From NCBI RefSeq assembly GCF_003610695.1, contig NZ_RAQH01000010.1:62001-126000 (forward strand): a stretch of DNA of 64,000 nt, written 5' to 3'. Source of the stretch: Epilithonimonas arachidiradicis (GTDB lineage: Bacteria; Bacteroidota; Bacteroidia; Flavobacteriales; Weeksellaceae). Below the pieces are notes generated by a model. The model saw only the letters and a program-made list of their open reading frames with translations, was not told the origin of the DNA and made no database searches. Positions 7,639-15,527 of this stretch are shown piece after piece. Position 1 is the first letter of the stretch. Each line of letters begins with the position of its first letter. The position numbers and the translations under genes were made by a program.

Positions 7639-8025
7639 TGTTTTAAAAATTTAAAAATTTGCATTGGTGTTCTTCCTCGCGAAACAGATCACGAGTAGGT
7701 TTACACATTGTTGAAAAAAGAAGCGCTTCTTAAATTTTTGGGAAGTGACCTTCAAAAACGGAAGAGAAATTTCTGCTTCCCAAGCCAGAGATTGTCCTCC
7801 GTCTTATCAGGTTGTTTTTTGAAACCAGTTTTGTAACTTTGTTTTTGTAAGGTTTTGTTTATCACTGATTTCTGATTACAAATTTCAATCAAATAGGGTC
7901 TTTTTTCCTAGACAGAAGCTGGACACGATTTGGACACGGATTGTATCATCTTTATGGAAAACCGTAATTTTTCAGACAGGGATTTGTCTAATTTGGACAC
8001 GTAATTAATTCTTCAATTAAAATAT
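7639..8025. other. 387-bp divergent intergenic region rich in palindromes
   Basis: No convincing ORF. It holds a perfect 14-bp palindrome AAGAAGCGCTTCTT (7718-7731), then an inverted repeat TTGGGAAG (7738-7745)/CTTCCCAA (7776-7783). Further on are a -7-like TAACTTTG (7834-7841), three copies of GGACACG (7921-7927, 7932-7938, 7995-8001), an imperfect copy of the 4989 dyad (7951-7968) and AGACAGGG (7974-7981). The last elements belong to the promoter of the 8026 gene. Confidence 0.6.
7951..7995 (+). promoter_or_regulatory. Putative promoter/operator of the 8026 gene
   Basis: TTTATGGAAAACCGTAAT (7951-7968) is an imperfect version of the dyad at 4989-5006. AGACAGGG (7974-7981) follows, as near the first promoter. 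A shortened -7 box TAATTTG is at 7989-7995. Dyad centre to TA box is 29.5 nt, the same as upstream of the 4933 operon. Confidence 0.4.
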
Positions 8026-8841
8026 ATGTATGAAAAGAAGAAAACTTTAGTTAAAACAGCTTTTGAGCAAGCAGAAAAAGAGCTTTCTAAAAATGGGAAA
8101 AGCCCAAGAGCATCGTATATAAATTCTCTGTTCGAAGAGAAATTTGGATTTGCAAAAAATGAAAGGACTTTTGTAAGGTATTATACAGACCTAGTAGAAA
8201 AAAATATCGACTATGATATTGATGGTATTACATTGGACCAATTAAGTAAATACGTGGGATATAAAGATTACGATGATTTTTGTAAGAACTTTACATTAAC
8301 AAAAACGACTGGCGACTCAACAACAGTAAAGGTTAGTATTAACGATGATGAAGAATCGATTTCAGAGAAATTTTCTAAAATATTTATTACAGTAACTAAT
8401 AATCCTATTTTTAATATTCCGGAATTTTTGACTAAACATAGCAACTTAGGAATCATTGGGGCAATTCTTTGTGGCGGTTTGTTTGTTGGAAATAAAATGT
8501 ATAAAGCAGATGAAAAGAAACCTGAAATAGTAACTAATGGAAATAGATTAGGGTTATTATCTGCAACGAAGCAGTGTATGTATTGGAACGGAAAAGAATA
8601 TGTTCCGGAAGATTGTAATCAGACTAAAAATAATTTAATTGCAATTGATCCTAAAAAAGTGGCTAATTTCAAAAAGATAACTCAGCCTGATACAATTAGT
8701 TCTATTAAAAATATTTGGTATTCTAAGTATCAGAACGAAGTAGAGTTTTTTACAGATAATGGAATCAATCCGGAAAACGGAAGTGATCTGCGTCCGCTTA
8801 CTTATTATATTCTTGAAAAATATACAGTTAGGGAAGAGTAG
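8026..8841 (+). CDS. Unknown one-pass membrane protein with N-terminal helical domain
   Basis: 271 residues. The N-terminal ~95 residues are helical and basic and end YVGYKDYDDFCKNF. This N-terminal module recurs, to my recollection, in Bacteroidota proteins of unknown function and may be a winged-helix or adaptor domain (inference). A hydrophobic segment at ~147-165 (LGIIGAILCGGLFVGNKMY) divides it from a ~100-residue C-terminal part with two cysteines (KQCMYWNGKEYVPEDCNQ), probably periplasmic. It is divergent from the peptide/kinase genes and its promoter resembles that of the 4933 operon, which suggests the same regulon. Confidence 0.7.
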   Translation: MYEKKKTLVKTAFEQAEKELSKNGKSPRASYINSLFEEKFGFAKNERTFVRYYTDLVEKNIDYDIDGITLDQLSKYVGYKDYDDFCKNFTLTKTTGDSTTVKVSINDDEESISEKFSKIFITVTNNPIFNIPEFLTKHSNLGIIGAILCGGLFVGNKMYKADEKKPEIVTNGNRLGLLSATKQCMYWNGKEYVPEDCNQTKNNLIAIDPKKVANFKKITQPDTISSIKNIWYSKYQNEVEFFTDNGINPENGSDLRPLTYYILEKYTVREE

Positions 8842-8844
8842 AAA

Positions 8845-8874
8845 CAAAAAAAAACTCCGCCCAAAAGCAGAGTT
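8845..8874 (-). terminator. Intrinsic terminator of argS
   Basis: AACTCCGC (8853-8860) and GCAGAGTT (8867-8874). As minus-strand RNA this is an 8-bp stem with one G-U pair and a 6-nt loop, followed by nine U residues. On the plus strand the same position is mismatched and lacks a T run, so it serves argS. Confidence 0.75.
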
Positions 8875-8896
8875 CCAATTTATTTAAAAGCGAATT

Positions 8897-10660
8897 TTAC
8901 ATTCTATTCACTACATTAATTCCTAACATAGATAACGATTTCTTAATTGTTTTTCCAGCCAGGTCAGACAACTGAAGACGGAATTGTTTTGCCTGCTCAT
9001 CATCCTGATTCAAGATTGGATTGTTTTGGTAGAAAGAGTTGTAAGCTTTTACTAATTCATAAACATAATTTGCAACCAGAGCCGGACTTAGAGATTCCGC
9101 AGCTTTGCTCACAACATCTTTGGATTCGGACAAAAGTATAATCAAATCCTTCTCGTTTTCATTCGGAAGATATGTCCCCAAATCTTCTTTGGCAGAATAA
9201 TCAGCCTTAGCCAAAAGCGACTGAATTCTCGCATAAGTATATTGAATAAAAGGTCCTGTATTTCCATTAAAATCAATACTTTCTGCAGGATTGAAAAGCA
9301 TTTTTTTCTTCGGATCTACTTTCAGGATGAAATATTTCAAAGCACCCAATCCAACAGTTTCGTAAGAACGCTCTTTCTCTTCATCACTCAAATTCTCCAA
9401 CTTGCCCAATTCCTGAGATTTTTCCTTCGCAGTCTGATACATTTCCTGAACCAAATCATCGGCATCAACCACAGTTCCCTCACGGGATTTCATTTTTCCT
9501 TCTGGCAATTCTACCATTCCGTAAGACAAATGGAAGAGTTGGTCAGCCCATTCATAACCCAATTTTTTTAGGATTTTGAAAAGTACTTGAAAGTGATAAT
9601 CCTGCTCATTTCCAACAGTATAAATCAGTTTTTGAATATCATTATCTTTGAAACGCTCCACAGCAGTTCCCAAATCCTGAGTCATATAAACCGAAGTTCC
9701 ATCAGAACGCAATAACAGTTTTTGGTCAAGACCTTCGTCGGTCAAATCACACCAAACAGAACCGTCCTCTTTTTTATAGAGAATCTCGTCTTGTAAACCT
9801 TTCTGAATCAAGTCTTTCCCAAGAATGTAGGTATTGCTCTCGTACTGAACCTGGTCAAAATTAACACCCAATCTGGAGTAAGTTTGATTAAATCCTGCAT
9901 AAACCCATCCGTTCATCATTTCCCAAAGTTTGCGAACTTCTGGGTCGTTTTGTTCCCATTTCAAAAGCATTTCCTGAGCTTCGATGATAGATGGCGCTTG
10001 TTTTTTCGCTGTTTCTTCGTCGATGCCGTCAGCAACCATTGCCTTGATTTCTGATTTATACAATTTATCAAATTCTACGTAATAGTTTCCGACCAATTTA
10101 TCGCCTTTCAAGCCAGTAGATTCCGGCGTTTCTCCGTTCCCGAATTTCTCCCAAGCCAACATAGATTTGCAGATATGAATCCCACGGTCGTTGATGATTT
10201 GAGATTTGATAACATTATAGCCGTCCGCTTTCAGAATTTCGGCAACAGAAAAACCGAGAAGATTATTTCTGATGTGTCCCAAATGGAGCGGCTTGTTGGT
10301 GTTAGGCGAAGAATATTCCACCATTACCGTTTGATTTTTCGGCGTTACGTTATCAAAATCGTTGCTGATTTCGGATAATTGCTCGGCGAACAATTGGTCT
10401 TTGATTTTTAGGTTAAGAAAACCTTTTACCACATTGAAGTTCTCAACAAAATCAATTTGATTTTTCACTTCTTCGCCCAATTCGTTTCCGATAACATCCG
10501 GACTTTTTTTCGCCTGTTTCACCAAAGGAAAAATGACGATAGTGAAATCACCTTCAAACTCAGTTTTATTTTTCTGGACTTCCAGCGTTACGCCTTCGAT
10601 TCCGTAGAGCTGAGCGATGATTTCGGTTATTTTTGACTGTATATTTTGTTTAATATTCAT
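8897..10660 (-). CDS. argS: Arginine--tRNA ligase
   Basis: 587 residues, normal for class I arginyl-tRNA synthetase, which charges tRNA-Arg in the cytoplasm. The N-terminal Arg-specific tRNA-binding domain covers ~1-105. The HIGH motif is HLGH at 126-129 within SSPNTNKPLHLGHIRNN. The KMSKS-equivalent is MKSREGTVVDADDL. The C-terminal DALR anticodon-binding domain ends with SLSMLGINVVNRM. ATG start, with a TAAATTTG box about 18 nt upstream; own terminator behind it. Confidence 0.97.
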   Translation of the reverse strand: MNIKQNIQSKITEIIAQLYGIEGVTLEVQKNKTEFEGDFTIVIFPLVKQAKKSPDVIGNELGEEVKNQIDFVENFNVVKGFLNLKIKDQLFAEQLSEISNDFDNVTPKNQTVMVEYSSPNTNKPLHLGHIRNNLLGFSVAEILKADGYNVIKSQIINDRGIHICKSMLAWEKFGNGETPESTGLKGDKLVGNYYVEFDKLYKSEIKAMVADGIDEETAKKQAPSIIEAQEMLLKWEQNDPEVRKLWEMMNGWVYAGFNQTYSRLGVNFDQVQYESNTYILGKDLIQKGLQDEILYKKEDGSVWCDLTDEGLDQKLLLRSDGTSVYMTQDLGTAVERFKDNDIQKLIYTVGNEQDYHFQVLFKILKKLGYEWADQLFHLSYGMVELPEGKMKSREGTVVDADDLVQEMYQTAKEKSQELGKLENLSDEEKERSYETVGLGALKYFILKVDPKKKMLFNPAESIDFNGNTGPFIQYTYARIQSLLAKADYSAKEDLGTYLPNENEKDLIILLSESKDVVSKAAESLSPALVANYVYELVKAYNSFYQNNPILNQDDEQAKQFRLQLSDLAGKTIKKSLSMLGINVVNRM

Positions 10661-10677
10661 TTCGGAATTTTGTGTTG

Positions 10678-10685
10678 CAAATTTA
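10678..10685 (-). promoter_or_regulatory. Putative -7 box of argS
   Basis: TAAATTTG on the minus strand matches TAnnTTTG and lies 18 nt before the start codon. A TTTG at 10713-10710 could be the -33 box, but the 24-nt spacing is slightly long. Confidence 0.4.
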
Positions 10686-10760
10686 ACAATTTAAAATAGG
10701 TTTTTCACGCAAAGTCAAGAATTATAATCAGCTTAATGAATTGACTTTGGTTAGAGTAGT

Positions 10761-10827
10761 CTCGCAGATTAGGCAGATAAAGCAGATATTTAATAAAAGA
10801 ATCTGCAAAATTTGCTAAATCTGCGAG
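10761..10827. repeat. Long imperfect inverted repeat (CTCGCAGATT family)
   Basis: Left arm 10761-10787 (CTCGCAGATTAGGCAGATAA...) and right arm 10801-10827 (...TTGCTAAATCTGCGAG) pair over most of 27 bp around a 13-nt loop. It lies between the argS start and the MATE stop. It looks like a dispersed intergenic element of the type common in this genus rather than a terminator, since no T run follows. Confidence 0.6.
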
Positions 10828-10841
10828 GGATCAATGAAGAA

Positions 10842-12221
10842 TCATTTAGCAATTAATTCCCCACTATTAGCTAAAGCTTTCCTCTTGCTCAACCTTAAAA
10901 ATCGAATCACCAGAAGAATCGCAGAAATCGTCAATCCGATTCCCAAAGCGATCCACATCCCGAAAGCACCCATTTTCAGAGTTACACAAAGAAAATAGCC
11001 AACTGGAATCGTGAAAATCCAATAGGCTAAAAATGTAATCACACTCGGGATTTTCACATCCTGGATTCCTCTCAAACAACCTAAAGCTGTTACCTGGATT
11101 CCGTCTGATAATTGGAATAATGCGGCAATAATCATTAATTTAGAAGCTAAGTTGATTACCAAAACATCACTTTCTTTTGTAAAAAAGTGGGGCAGAACAT
11201 TTCTGAAAAGAATAAACATCAACCCACAGAATCCCATATAAATCAAGGTTAATTTGAAATTATTAATCCCGATTTTTCTCAATCCTTCAAAGTCTTTAAC
11301 ACCCATTTTATTTCCAATCATTACCGTAGAAGCCACACTGAATCCAATACAAAGATTGAAAGTAAATGAAGCCATCGACAACGCAATCTGATGCGAAGCA
11401 ATATCGGTAGAGCTTATCAATCCACAGATGAAAGCAGCAGCCGCAAAAGCAGTCACTTCAAAAAACATTTGCAAAGCGGTTGGTAAGCCAAGTTTGAACA
11501 TTTTGTTGAACATCTCCTTTGTAAAAAGACTTATTTTCAAAGAGAACTCTTTGATGTAACGTCTTGTTTTTGGCTCTTTTACCAAAACATAATATAGGAA
11601 AACCACCATAAAGATTCTTGCCAAAAGTGTTGCTAATGCAGAACCCTGAACGCCCATTGCTGGTAATCCGAAAAGCCCTTTGATAAAGACGTAATTCAAA
11701 ACGATGTTAATGACGTTGGCGATGATGGTTGCTTTGGTAACGCCAATTGTAAATGACAAACCTTCCGAAACTTCTCTCAAAGTCTGGAACATCATAAACG
11801 GAATCATCGTAAATGCCATTATGCTAAGGAAACTAATAGTGTTTGGGATAATTTCTTTCGGCTGATCCATATGATAAATCAATGGAAGTCCGCATAACAA
11901 AATAATCATCAGTAATGTTCCGATTCCCAGATTAATTACAAATCCGTGTCTGAAAACGGAATTAATCACATCGTGTTTTTGCTGTGAATTGGCTTCCGAA
12001 ACCAAAGGCGGAATTGCGAAAGAAAATCCTAACGCCAATACGAAAATGGAAAAGAATAATGCATTTCCCAAAGACACCGATGCCAAAGCCTGAGCGCCCA
12101 AAAGTTTACCAACGATAATGTTATCGAACAGGTTTACAGAAACTTGCCCAACTTGTGTCAGCATCACAGGAAGTGCTAACTTCAGTCCTTCCTGCGTATA
12201 TTGTTTGTTTAAAAAGTTCAT
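10842..12221 (-). CDS. MATE family multidrug efflux transporter
   Basis: 459 residues with the twelve hydrophobic segments and two-fold repeat of the MATE family, which exports cationic drugs by Na+ or H+ antiport across the inner membrane. The N-terminal half begins LKLALPVMLTQVGQVSVNLFDNIIVGKLLG, typical of NorM-like proteins. The second half repeats it in FKLGLPTALQMFFEVTAFAAAAFICGLISS. Single gene, ATG start, no associated regulator; the substrate cannot be predicted. Confidence 0.92.
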   Translation of the reverse strand: MNFLNKQYTQEGLKLALPVMLTQVGQVSVNLFDNIIVGKLLGAQALASVSLGNALFFSIFVLALGFSFAIPPLVSEANSQQKHDVINSVFRHGFVINLGIGTLLMIILLCGLPLIYHMDQPKEIIPNTISFLSIMAFTMIPFMMFQTLREVSEGLSFTIGVTKATIIANVINIVLNYVFIKGLFGLPAMGVQGSALATLLARIFMVVFLYYVLVKEPKTRRYIKEFSLKISLFTKEMFNKMFKLGLPTALQMFFEVTAFAAAAFICGLISSTDIASHQIALSMASFTFNLCIGFSVASTVMIGNKMGVKDFEGLRKIGINNFKLTLIYMGFCGLMFILFRNVLPHFFTKESDVLVINLASKLMIIAALFQLSDGIQVTALGCLRGIQDVKIPSVITFLAYWIFTIPVGYFLCVTLKMGAFGMWIALGIGLTISAILLVIRFLRLSKRKALANSGELIAK

Positions 12222-12282
12222 TTTATTTCATATAATTTTATTAAAAGAAAAGTCATAATCGCAAACTTTTCATTTTTATTCA

Positions 12283-12316
12283 AAAAAAACCGTCTCGTTG
12301 AAAAGAACGAGACGGT
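12283..12316 (-). terminator. Intrinsic terminator of the NtrC-like gene
   Basis: ACCGTCTCGTT (12289-12299) and AACGAGACGGT (12306-12316) form a perfect 11-bp stem with a 6-nt loop. The minus strand continues into a T run. It lies 23 nt past the stop. Confidence 0.85.
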
Positions 12317-12339
12317 CAAATATTTTTATTTATTTAATC

Positions 12340-13524
12340 TCATTTCTTTACAAAACTCGCCACGTCGTCAGCAGTCACAGGATCTGCACCTAAGATGATT
12401 AATCTTTCTACCACATTTCTAAGTTCTCTGATGTTTCCTGTCCAGTCAAATTGCTGCAAAGCCTTAATCGATTTTTCATCAAATTTCTTTGGCGAAGTTC
12501 CATTTTCATTAGCAATAATCTGGGTGAAATATTCTACCAGCAAAGGGATGTCTTCTTTCCTGTCATTCAAAGACGGAACATTGATTTCTATAACAGAAAG
12601 TCTGTGGAACAAATCTTCCCTGAATTTTCCGGCTTCGATTTCCTTGGTCAAATTCTTGTTGGTTGCCGCAATGACCCGTACATCCACTTTGATTTCCTTA
12701 TCACTTCCAACAGGAGAAACCTTGCTTTCCTGTAAAGCTCTTAATACCTTTGCCTGAGCTACCAAACTCATATCTCCAATCTCATCAAGGAAAATAGTTC
12801 CGCCGTTCGCTTGTTCAAATTTTCCGGATTTATCTTTGATGGCACCAGTGAAAGAACCTTTTACGTGTCCAAATAGTTCGCTTTCAATCAGTTCTGAAGG
12901 GATTGCAGCGCAGTTCACCTCAACCATTGGTCCTCTGGAACGCTCGCTTTGCGAATGAATGGCGTGAGCTACCAATTCTTTACCAGCACCGTTTGGTCCG
13001 GTGATCATCACTCTTGCGTCAGAAGGCGCCACTTTATCGATGATTTCCTGGATTCTTTTAAGTGCTGCAGATTCTCCGACCATTTGGTATTTTTTGTTGA
13101 CCTTTTTCTTCAGCTGAGAATTTTCCTGCTTCAAATTAGAGTTAGCCTTTTGCAGATTGCCTTTGTCTAATGCGTTTTTTACACTGGTTATCAACCTGTT
13201 GATGTCAATAGGTTTTGAAATGAAATCGTAAGCTCCTTCTTTCAGACAGCTGACGGCAGTGTCAATATCTGCGTGACCGGAAATCATCACAAATGTTGTC
13301 TCCGGCTTTAGCTGGAGGCTTTGTTTCAGAAGTTCGGTCCCGGAAATTTTTGGCATTTTGATATCAGAAATCACCAGAGAAAAATCGTCTTTTTCTATGA
13401 ATTTGAATCCTTCCAGACCGTCTTCGGCAATTTCGAATTGGTAGTCAGGAAGCTCGTCTGATAAAATACTGTGTAGAACTCCGGATATTGCTTTTTCGTC
13501 TTCTACTATTAAGATTTTCTGCAT
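12340..13524 (-). CDS. NtrC-type sigma-54 response regulator lacking a DNA-binding domain
   Basis: 394 residues. Receiver domain with Glu8-Asp9 and phosphoacceptor Asp54 (LVISDIKMP). A sigma-54 AAA+ domain from ~148 has Walker A GPNGAGKE (176-183), the sigma-54 contact loop GSFTGA (223-228, in place of the usual GAFTGA), Walker B TIFLDEIGD (~243-251) and arginine-finger region. The chain ends right after the AAA+ lid (WTGNIRELRNVVERLIIL... VASFVKK). The C-terminal Fis-type helix-turn-helix of classical NtrC is absent. The stop is followed immediately by a clean terminator, so this is not a visible truncation. It may activate sigma-54 from solution or through a partner. Confidence 0.93.
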   Translation of the reverse strand: MQKILIVEDEKAISGVLHSILSDELPDYQFEIAEDGLEGFKFIEKDDFSLVISDIKMPKISGTELLKQSLQLKPETTFVMISGHADIDTAVSCLKEGAYDFISKPIDINRLITSVKNALDKGNLQKANSNLKQENSQLKKKVNKKYQMVGESAALKRIQEIIDKVAPSDARVMITGPNGAGKELVAHAIHSQSERSRGPMVEVNCAAIPSELIESELFGHVKGSFTGAIKDKSGKFEQANGGTIFLDEIGDMSLVAQAKVLRALQESKVSPVGSDKEIKVDVRVIAATNKNLTKEIEAGKFREDLFHRLSVIEINVPSLNDRKEDIPLLVEYFTQIIANENGTSPKKFDEKSIKALQQFDWTGNIRELRNVVERLIILGADPVTADDVASFVKK

Positions 13525-13631
13525 AGGGGCAAATATAGTGATTTTAGATTTCGTAAAACGAATTAATTACGAATGAATATTTTCAAATTTCGAAAACTTC
13601 ATAGCAAATTCTCTGCCGAATTTTGACGCTC

Positions 13632-13761
13632 ATGGTTCAGGTCTGGCCGCAATAGCGATAGAAACGGTTATCCTTTTGTCTTGTTTTGCAAAACAAGACA
13701 AAAGATAATAGTGGATAGCGCGACCCGAGCTGTGGCAAATGCCTGGGCGAGGGGATTGCCC
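13632..13761 (-). repeat. Structured dispersed repeat, copy A
   Basis: Read on the minus strand it contains GCGCTATCCACTATTATC, a central perfect 32-bp palindrome (CTTTTGTCTTGTTTTG 13673-13688 and its complement 13689-13704), then GGATAACCGTTTCTATCG. The flanks match the other four copies; the stem sequence does not. It follows the M28 peptidase stop (13788) in the same orientation. Confidence 0.8.
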
Positions 13762-13787
13762 CAATATTTATAATTGCTGAATGATAA

Positions 13788-14951
13788 TTAATCTACAATC
13801 AATTTCTTGGTAATCTGCTGATCTTCCACTTTGAATGTTCCTAAATAAATCCCTTTCGGAATTGTAGAAATGTTAATCCTGGTCTGATTGTCTGTTTTGC
13901 TGAGGATTTTACCTTCCAAATCTGTAATGGTAAAGCTGAAACGTTGGGTTTTGCTGTTTAGAAATTCCAATTGCAGATAATCCTTCGCCGGATTCGGATA
14001 GAATCTGAAGCTCATTGCGATTTCTTTGGGCGTGCACACATCCAAAGTCTGACCTGCAACCGCAAAATGCTGAACTGCTCCTGTTGTAGCTTTTGCTATG
14101 TTGTAGATATAAACAGGATCCAGATTGACGTATTTATCATTAGCGGTATGGGCGTAAGGCGTTTCATTATACTCAAATAAGCCGGTGATGATTTCTCCGT
14201 TAGCCTGGAAAGGCATATAATCTGAAGCATAAGCGTAACTCAGATTGGTTTTCAGCGGCGAATACAAAGTCACACAATTCATCAATTGTTGTGTAAAAGT
14301 ATTGGAAGCCGAATTGTTGGAACTAGGACTGTTAGATTCGTCTCTCTCGCAGGTGATGGTATCATTGGTTTTTCCTTTCACTCCGCCAACTTCATCGATG
14401 TTAAGAACCAACCGGATGCTCATTTTCGGACTTGTAGCATTCACAACACTTGAAACATAATGAGCGGAACCTAGCAAACCTTGCTCCTCACCGGAAAAAT
14501 TGATGAACTTGATAGAATAATCCGTTGGAACATTTTTTAGAAGTCTGGCAACTTCCAGGATTACAGAAACACCACTTCCGTTGTCATTGGTTCCGGTTCC
14601 GGTAATTGTATCATAATGGCCGCAGACAATAACGTAAGTGTTGGGATACTTGGTTCCTTGTTTTGTAACGATGATATTAGATGTTGATTGTCCGTTGTAA
14701 GTGAAAGTGTCTTTTGTGATTTCAGCATCGGTGTAACCAAAAGAAATATATTTGTTTCTGAGCCAGGTATATGCATTATTGTTGGCTGCAGAACCTGTGG
14801 TTTTCACACCCAAGCTTTCAAATTCCTGCAGATAAGTATTGATATTGGTTTGGGAAACCTGATTACTGATATCGGCGTAAGCCTGATTGAATGTTTGAGA
14901 ATTTGCTAAAAATCCAAGTAAAAACAAACCAAATAGAAGACGTTTTTTCAT
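13788..14951 (-). CDS. Secreted M28 family metallopeptidase with T9SS sorting domain
   Basis: 387 residues. A signal peptide (to ~18, ANS/QTF) targets the protein to the periplasm. The M28 zinc-aminopeptidase domain shows HYDT (His112), Asp123 in TNDNGSGVSVILEVARLL as bridging ligand, catalytic Glu155 with Glu156 in SGEEQGLLGS, an Asp in SDYMPFQANG and a final His in TPYAHTANDKY. The C-terminal ~75 residues (FRFYPNPAKDYLQLEF... GIYLGTFKVEDQQITKKLIVD) form a type A Por-secretion sorting domain, so the enzyme is exported by the type IX system. Likely role: extracellular peptide hydrolysis. Confidence 0.92.
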   Translation of the reverse strand: MKKRLLFGLFLLGFLANSQTFNQAYADISNQVSQTNINTYLQEFESLGVKTTGSAANNNAYTWLRNKYISFGYTDAEITKDTFTYNGQSTSNIIVTKQGTKYPNTYVIVCGHYDTITGTGTNDNGSGVSVILEVARLLKNVPTDYSIKFINFSGEEQGLLGSAHYVSSVVNATSPKMSIRLVLNIDEVGGVKGKTNDTITCERDESNSPSSNNSASNTFTQQLMNCVTLYSPLKTNLSYAYASDYMPFQANGEIITGLFEYNETPYAHTANDKYVNLDPVYIYNIAKATTGAVQHFAVAGQTLDVCTPKEIAMSFRFYPNPAKDYLQLEFLNSKTQRFSFTITDLEGKILSKTDNQTRINISTIPKGIYLGTFKVEDQQITKKLIVD

Positions 14952-14968
14952 TACGTAATAATAATTGA

Positions 14969-14976
14969 CAAATATA
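14969..14976 (-). promoter_or_regulatory. Putative -7 box of the M28 peptidase gene
   Basis: TATATTTG on the minus strand fits TAnnTTTG and lies 18 nt before the start codon. No clear -33 box is seen. Confidence 0.35.
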
Positions 14977-15014
14977 AAATAAAAAGGAGAAGACTTATAA
15001 AAATCTTCTCCTTT
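14977..15014 (-). terminator. Intrinsic terminator of the LEA-like gene
   Basis: AAAGGAGAAGA (14983-14993) and TCTTCTCCTTT (15004-15014) form an 11-bp stem with a 10-nt loop, followed by T-rich sequence on the minus strand. Confidence 0.8.
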
Positions 15015-15044
15015 CGTTGTGAAAAACTATTACTAACTTAAAAA

Positions 15045-15383
15045 CTAATTGGTTGCTTTTCTTACTTCTGCTTTCACATCTTCTGCAGCATCTTTGGTTT
15101 TTTCCCATGCATCAGAAGCAGTGTCTTTGGTGGTTTCCCACGCTTTATCGGCAAAATCCTTGGTATCTTCCCACGCATCGGAAAGATTTGATTTTAGATT
15201 ATCGAAGAAACCTTCTCTCGTCGGCTCTTCATTCTTTCTTTTTTGTTCATCAATATAATTCCGCGCTCTGTCTGCATATTCATTCACTTTGCTTTTAGCT
15301 GTGTCGGCTGCATTTTCTAAAGAATTTTCAGTTTTGTTAACAGCTCTTTCTGCATCATTGTATTTTTCGTCGTGCGTACTCAT
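15045..15383 (-). CDS. LEA/YtxH-like stress protein with 11-residue repeats
   Basis: 112 residues from the ATG at 15383 (MSTHDEKYND); an upstream in-frame ATG at 15434 would add a non-conserved 17-residue tail. The chain is hydrophilic, helical and without a signal peptide. The C-terminal half has 11-residue repeats of the form DAWEDTKDFADKAWETTKDT, which resemble late-embryogenesis-abundant and YtxH-type proteins linked to desiccation or osmotic stress in other bacteria. Single gene with its own terminator. The functional link is inference. Confidence 0.75.
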   Translation of the reverse strand: MSTHDEKYNDAERAVNKTENSLENAADTAKSKVNEYADRARNYIDEQKRKNEEPTREGFFDNLKSNLSDAWEDTKDFADKAWETTKDTASDAWEKTKDAAEDVKAEVRKATN

Positions 15384-15527
15384 AATATTTTGTTTTTGGG
15401 TTAATATTGAAAAATTTGATTTGATGCTAATCAATTATTCAATTAGAATGCCGCAAAGTCTTAATGAACGTTAATCTTTTGTTTCGAATTTATAATGTTT
15501 ACTAAATTGACATCAAAATTAAAAGTA

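Noticed and set aside
13632-13761. Repeat copy A as an insertion sequence or MITE with terminal inverted repeats
   Set aside because: No transposase, no target-site duplication visible, and the palindrome is central rather than terminal. The constant placement 3' of genes also argues against simple transposition.
15495-15527. Upstream ATG for the tag gene
   Set aside because: The added 11 residues precede the zinc-binding N-terminus that is at the very start of Tag proteins.
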